In this document: positions 4,541 to 7,465 of the stretch, piece after piece
Numbering within the stretch: position 1 is the first letter of the stretch
How the letters are laid out: each line of letters starts with the position of its first letter
Assembly (NCBI GenBank): GCA_021807585.1
Contig: JAKBCQ010000106.1
Location: forward strand, 1-7,465
Reading direction: 5' to 3'
DNA length: 7,465 bases
From: Planctomycetota bacterium
GTDB taxonomy: Bacteria > Planctomycetota > Planctomycetia > Isosphaerales > Isosphaeraceae
The notes under the pieces: generated by a model
Databases searched by the model: none
The model's input: the letters and a program-made list of their open reading frames with translations, nothing else
What the model was told of the DNA's origin: nothing
Position numbers and translations under genes: made by a program

Positions 4541-7465
4541 ATGAACAATTTCAAGAATCAGAACGCCGGATCTCGTCGATCGAAGCCGAAGCGATCATCA
4601 AGTCGAGCGCGCATCAAACGGACGCGCACGTTCCTCGATCTCTTTCAGCTCGAAGACCGGCAATTGTTGTCGCAGCCCGGCATTTCCATCAATAATGTTA
4701 CGATCGTTGAAGGGAGCGGGGCGGTCGCGAACGAATCGGTCACGCTCAATCCCGGGAGCGAGGCCGTCACTTATCGGATCGACGGTTACGCGGGCCAAAC
4801 GCTCGATTTCCACAGCGTTTCGCTCGGTACGGGGGGGTCGGGTAATTGGACGCTGTACGATCCGAACAATCAATACAATACGAGCACGAGCCTGGGAAAC
4901 GACTTCACCGCGTATCTCCCGAGCGCCGGCTTCTACAACCTCGTCTTGACCGGGAACGCGTCGTCGTCGTTTTCGTACAATTTCCAGGTTTCGGATACCA
5001 CTCCCGCGACCGTCGCCCCCTCGGGTCCGTTCAACACCGTCGAAAGCGGATCGCTCGCGGCGAACTCAACCCAAACGTTCACGTTCGGCGCTCCCGCGGG
5101 ATTGCCGATCTACCTCGATACCCAATCCCCCAATACGTCGATCGGCGACCAATTGGTCGACCCCAACAACAATTCGGTCTTCTCGAACAACCTGGGAAAC
5201 GACGTCGGACCGACGCTCCTTTCGACCTCGGGGTCGTACACGCTCACCCTCACGAACTCGACGAGTTCGGCGCAAAGCTATCAATTTGATATGCTTTCAC
5301 TTTTAACGGGATCGCAACCGTTAACGATCAACACGACCCAGAGCGGAACGCTCAATCCCGGCTATTCGGCGGCGATCTACAGCTTCAGCGGCGCGGCGGG
5401 GGAACATCTGCTGTTCAACGGCCAAACGCCTTCGAGTTCGACGGGGACCGCGTACGCGCGGCTGATCGATCCCCAGGGGAATCAGCTCTTCTACAACGGC
5501 GCCGCGAGTAATTCCACCCCCTTCACGCTTACGCAATCAGGAACATATTATTTAGTGATTGATGGTGAGAATTCCTCATCCGTCAATTATCAGTTCCAGA
5601 TGCTCGATATGACGACCGCCCCGCTCACCCTCGGCGCGACGACGAGCGGAACGCTCGCTTCGGGTACCGGGGCGAACGTTTACGAGTTCAGCGGGACCGC
5701 GGGCGATCGGATCTACATGCAGGGGATCAGCGACACCAGCTACAGCACGGCGTATTCGCTTTATGATCAGGCCGGCACTCAATTGCTCTCAAGTTATTAC
5801 ACCGCGTACGACGCGGGGACGACGGTTCTCCCCGCGACCGGAACGTACTTCGTCGTCGTCGAGGGGCATAATTCCTCGATCACGAACGACGCGTATTCGT
5901 TCGCGGTTTGGAACACCAAAACGACGACGACGACCCTTTCGACCGCGACCGAATACAAGGGATCGATCGCCAATCCCGGCGATCGCGCCGTCTTCAATTT
6001 CGCGGCGACCGCGGGCCAAACGCTTTATCTCGATAATCTCGGAACGTCGAGCAATCTTTCATTCAGCTTTCTCGACCCCCAAAATAATATATTCTATCCA
6101 TCATATGATTATTTTTTGCAAAACTACGGGCCGATCACGCTGACGCAAACGGGAACTTATCAGATCGTCGTTTCGGGATCGGGAAGCGCAACGGGTTCGT
6201 ACGATTTCCAGGTGCTCGACGCGGCGAAGGCGACGGCTCTCACGCTCACCCCCGATACCGCGACGACCGTCTCGGGAACGTTCGCCGCGGGATCGTCGAC
6301 CAATCTCTACACGATCACCACGACGACCCCGGGCGTTCGAATCGACCTCCAGGGAGGAACCGATTCGCCTTCGTATTCCACATACTATTCGATTTATGAT
6401 CCAAGTAATCAACAGATCCTTTATGGCTATTCGACCGAAACCTCGGCGGGAATCGTGAAACTCGCACAGCCGGGTACGTATCTCCTGGTCGTCGGCGAAT
6501 CGTCCTCAAATAAACAAAGCAATGCTTCTTATAGCCTCCAGATTTGGGATACCGTTACGACCGTCGACGCGACGCCGATCACGACCGGAACCGAATACAC
6601 CGGAACGATCAAAAACCCCGGCGATCAGGCGGTTTACACCTTCAACGGAACCGCGGGGCAAAACCTCTATCTCGACAATCTCGGGATCGCGAGCAATCTT
6701 TACTACACGATCACCGATCCCAAAGGAAATCAGATTAACTACAATGGCAATTATTATGGATCGGGCGATCTCGGTCCGTTCGCCCTCAAGTACACGGGAA
6801 CGTATACGATCACGATCGGCGGCACGTATTCGGCGACCGCGACGGGAAGCTACGATTTCCGTCTCCTCGACCTTGCGCAATCGACCCAGGCGACGCCGAT
6901 CACTCCCAACCCCACTCCCGAAACGCTCTCGGTGATCCAGGGCACGCTCGCGACGGGCCTGACGACCGACCTCTACACCTTCCAGGGAACCGCGGGAGAA
7001 CGGATTTACTTGCAGGGAATCAGCGACGGCAATCCATCAGGCGCTGCGTATACGTTGTACGGACCCGATGATTCTTACCTGGCCGCAACCTACGCCGAGG
7101 ATAACGAGGGGCTGATCGTCCTTCCCTCGACGGGAACGTATCTGATCGCGGTCGCGGGGCAATCGTCGGCGAACGCCTCGGATTCGTATCAGATCGATCT
7201 TTGGGACGCCAAAACGACGACGACCGCGAATATCTCGACCGGTACGACTTACACCGGTACGATCACCAATCCCGGCGATCAGGCGGTCTTCACGTTCCAG
7301 GGAACCGCGGGACAAACGCTTTATCTCGACGGGTTCGGAATCGCCGCGGGGCTCAACGTCACGGTGACCGATCCTTACGGCAATTCGTTGGGATCGGAAG
7401 GGATCTCGTCTTACGCCTACCAAAATCAGGATCTCGGGCCGATCACCCTGCCGGATAGCGGCGTT
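4541..7465 (+). CDS. Giant modular secreted/surface protein with PPC-like beta-sandwich repeats (3' end outside window)
   Basis: The frame stays open for 975 codons and runs off the window. Residues 1-30 are rich in Arg and Lys. LEDRQLLS follows at 37-44, the LEPR-XLL-like motif at the start of many large planctomycete exported proteins; no classical hydrophobic signal segment is visible. From about 45 on there are nine modules of 85-111 residues: 45-152, 153-254, 255-357, 358-459, 460-560, 561-671, 672-778, 779-889 and 890 onward (cut off). A typical module reads as a GTL/GTI strand, then YxFxGTAGxxxYL, then LYDPxGN, then LPxTGTYxxxVxG, then YxFxxxD, as in bacterial pre-peptidase C-terminal domains. 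There is no cysteine, and the modules are rich in Thr, Ser, Gly, Asn and Tyr with few Lys, fitting an extracellular stalk or adhesin. No catalytic domain is seen; one may lie downstream. The Shine-Dalgarno fixes the start. Confidence 0.88.
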   Translation, partial: MNNFKNQNAGSRRSKPKRSSSRARIKRTRTFLDLFQLEDRQLLSQPGISINNVTIVEGSGAVANESVTLNPGSEAVTYRIDGYAGQTLDFHSVSLGTGGSGNWTLYDPNNQYNTSTSLGNDFTAYLPSAGFYNLVLTGNASSSFSYNFQVSDTTPATVAPSGPFNTVESGSLAANSTQTFTFGAPAGLPIYLDTQSPNTSIGDQLVDPNNNSVFSNNLGNDVGPTLLSTSGSYTLTLTNSTSSAQSYQFDMLSLLTGSQPLTINTTQSGTLNPGYSAAIYSFSGAAGEHLLFNGQTPSSSTGTAYARLIDPQGNQLFYNGAASNSTPFTLTQSGTYYLVIDGENSSSVNYQFQMLDMTTAPLTLGATTSGTLASGTGANVYEFSGTAGDRIYMQGISDTSYSTAYSLYDQAGTQLLSSYYTAYDAGTTVLPATGTYFVVVEGHNSSITNDAYSFAVWNTKTTTTTLSTATEYKGSIANPGDRAVFNFAATAGQTLYLDNLGTSSNLSFSFLDPQNNIFYPSYDYFLQNYGPITLTQTGTYQIVVSGSGSATGSYDFQVLDAAKATALTLTPDTATTVSGTFAAGSSTNLYTITTTTPGVRIDLQGGTDSPSYSTYYSIYDPSNQQILYGYSTETSAGIVKLAQPGTYLLVVGESSSNKQSNASYSLQIWDTVTTVDATPITTGTEYTGTIKNPGDQAVYTFNGTAGQNLYLDNLGIASNLYYTITDPKGNQINYNGNYYGSGDLGPFALKYTGTYTITIGGTYSATATGSYDFRLLDLAQSTQATPITPNPTPETLSVIQGTLATGLTTDLYTFQGTAGERIYLQGISDGNPSGAAYTLYGPDDSYLAATYAEDNEGLIVLPSTGTYLIAVAGQSSANASDSYQIDLWDAKTTTTANISTGTTYTGTITNPGDQAVFTFQGTAGQTLYLDGFGIAAGLNVTVTDPYGNSLGSEGISSYAYQNQDLGPITLPDSGV
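5612..6220 (+). repeat. A/B module pair 1 in the surface protein (residues 358-560)
   Basis: Module A (358-459) has GDRIYMQGISD, SLYD, LPATGTYFVVVEGHNSS and ends AVWNT. Module B (460-560) begins KTTTT and has SIANPGDRAVFNF, AGQTLYLDNLG, the GPITLTQTGTY strand, and ends GSYDFQVLD. The same A then B order recurs twice more downstream, so the duplicated unit is a pair of about 205-218 residues. Confidence 0.8.
6221..6874 (+). repeat. A/B module pair 2 in the surface protein (residues 561-778)
   Basis: Module A (561-671) is the most diverged of its type: the GTAG turn is replaced by TTTTPG, though VRIDLQGGTDS, SIYDPSNQ and LQIWDT remain. Module B (672-778) has GTIKNPGDQAVYTFNGTAG, LYLDNLGIASNL, LGPFALKYTGTY and GSYDFRLLDL. 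The NPGD motif codons start at 6614, 642 nt after those of pair 1. Confidence 0.8.
6875..7465 (+). repeat. A/B module pair 3 in the surface protein (residues 779 onward, cut by window end)
   Basis: Module A (779-889) carries FQGTAGERIYLQGISDG, LPSTGTYLIAVAGQSS and IDLWDA, very close to pair 1. Module B (890 onward) begins KTTTT and has GTITNPGDQAVFTFQGTAG, LYLDGFGIAAGL and DLGPITLPDSG, where the window ends. The NPGD codons start at 7268, 654 nt after pair 2. Confidence 0.8.

Noticed and set aside
4197..4544. Plus-strand open frame of 115 codons in the gap
   Set aside because: It starts at a TTG without a ribosome site, translates across the hairpin, and has codon use unlike the real genes.
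4846..5289. Alternative open frame of 147 codons over the surface protein start
   Set aside because: It overlaps the uninterrupted 975-codon frame that carries the module motifs and the Shine-Dalgarno.
5612..7465. Repeats considered as a CRISPR array or tandem DNA repeat
   Set aside because: The repetition is at protein level with drifted DNA and a period of about 640-655 nt in one reading frame, so it is domain duplication.

Overview
The window looks like a piece of a planctomycete chromosome. This is an inference from three signs: a Cys-free surface-type protein with an N-terminal LEDRQLLS motif (the LEPR-XLL-like signature common in Planctomycetota), an ECF sigma factor of the type expanded in that phylum, and codon use rich in GCG, TCG, ATC and CGA at a GC content of very roughly 60%. 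Genus cannot be set from the sequence alone.

Layout. Positions 1-247 hold no gene I can support. Positions 248-3423 (+) are a tight three-gene operon: an enolase-superfamily racemase of the OSBS/N-succinylamino acid racemase (NSAR) type, an M20 zinc amidohydrolase resembling carboxypeptidase G2, and a GNAT acyltransferase of the COG3375 type. The gaps are 10 and 19 nt. A convergent ECF sigma factor follows (3439-4047, -), separated from the acyltransferase by 15 nt carrying a perfect palindrome. Positions 4048-4540 are a gap between divergent genes, with a weak possible promoter for the sigma factor, a strong 14-bp hairpin with a short T tract, and the leader of the next gene. From 4541 to the window end (+) runs one uninterrupted reading frame of 975 codons, the start of a giant secreted or surface protein made of at least nine beta-rich modules resembling bacterial pre-peptidase C-terminal (PPC) domains. 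The later modules alternate between two subtypes.

How the genes fit together. The first three genes are the set needed for a pathway known from Geobacillus: a GNAT enzyme N-succinylates a D-amino acid, the racemase converts the N-succinyl-D form to N-succinyl-L, and an M20 hydrolase releases the L-amino acid. The result is one-way conversion of D- to L-amino acids. The racemase keeps both catalytic lysines, all three metal ligands and an arginine linked to NSAR activity, and the hydrolase keeps all expected zinc ligands. This is the most interesting system in the window. The sigma factor and the modular protein are divergently arranged and may or may not be functionally linked. No tRNA, rRNA, CRISPR array, insertion sequence or phage gene was seen.
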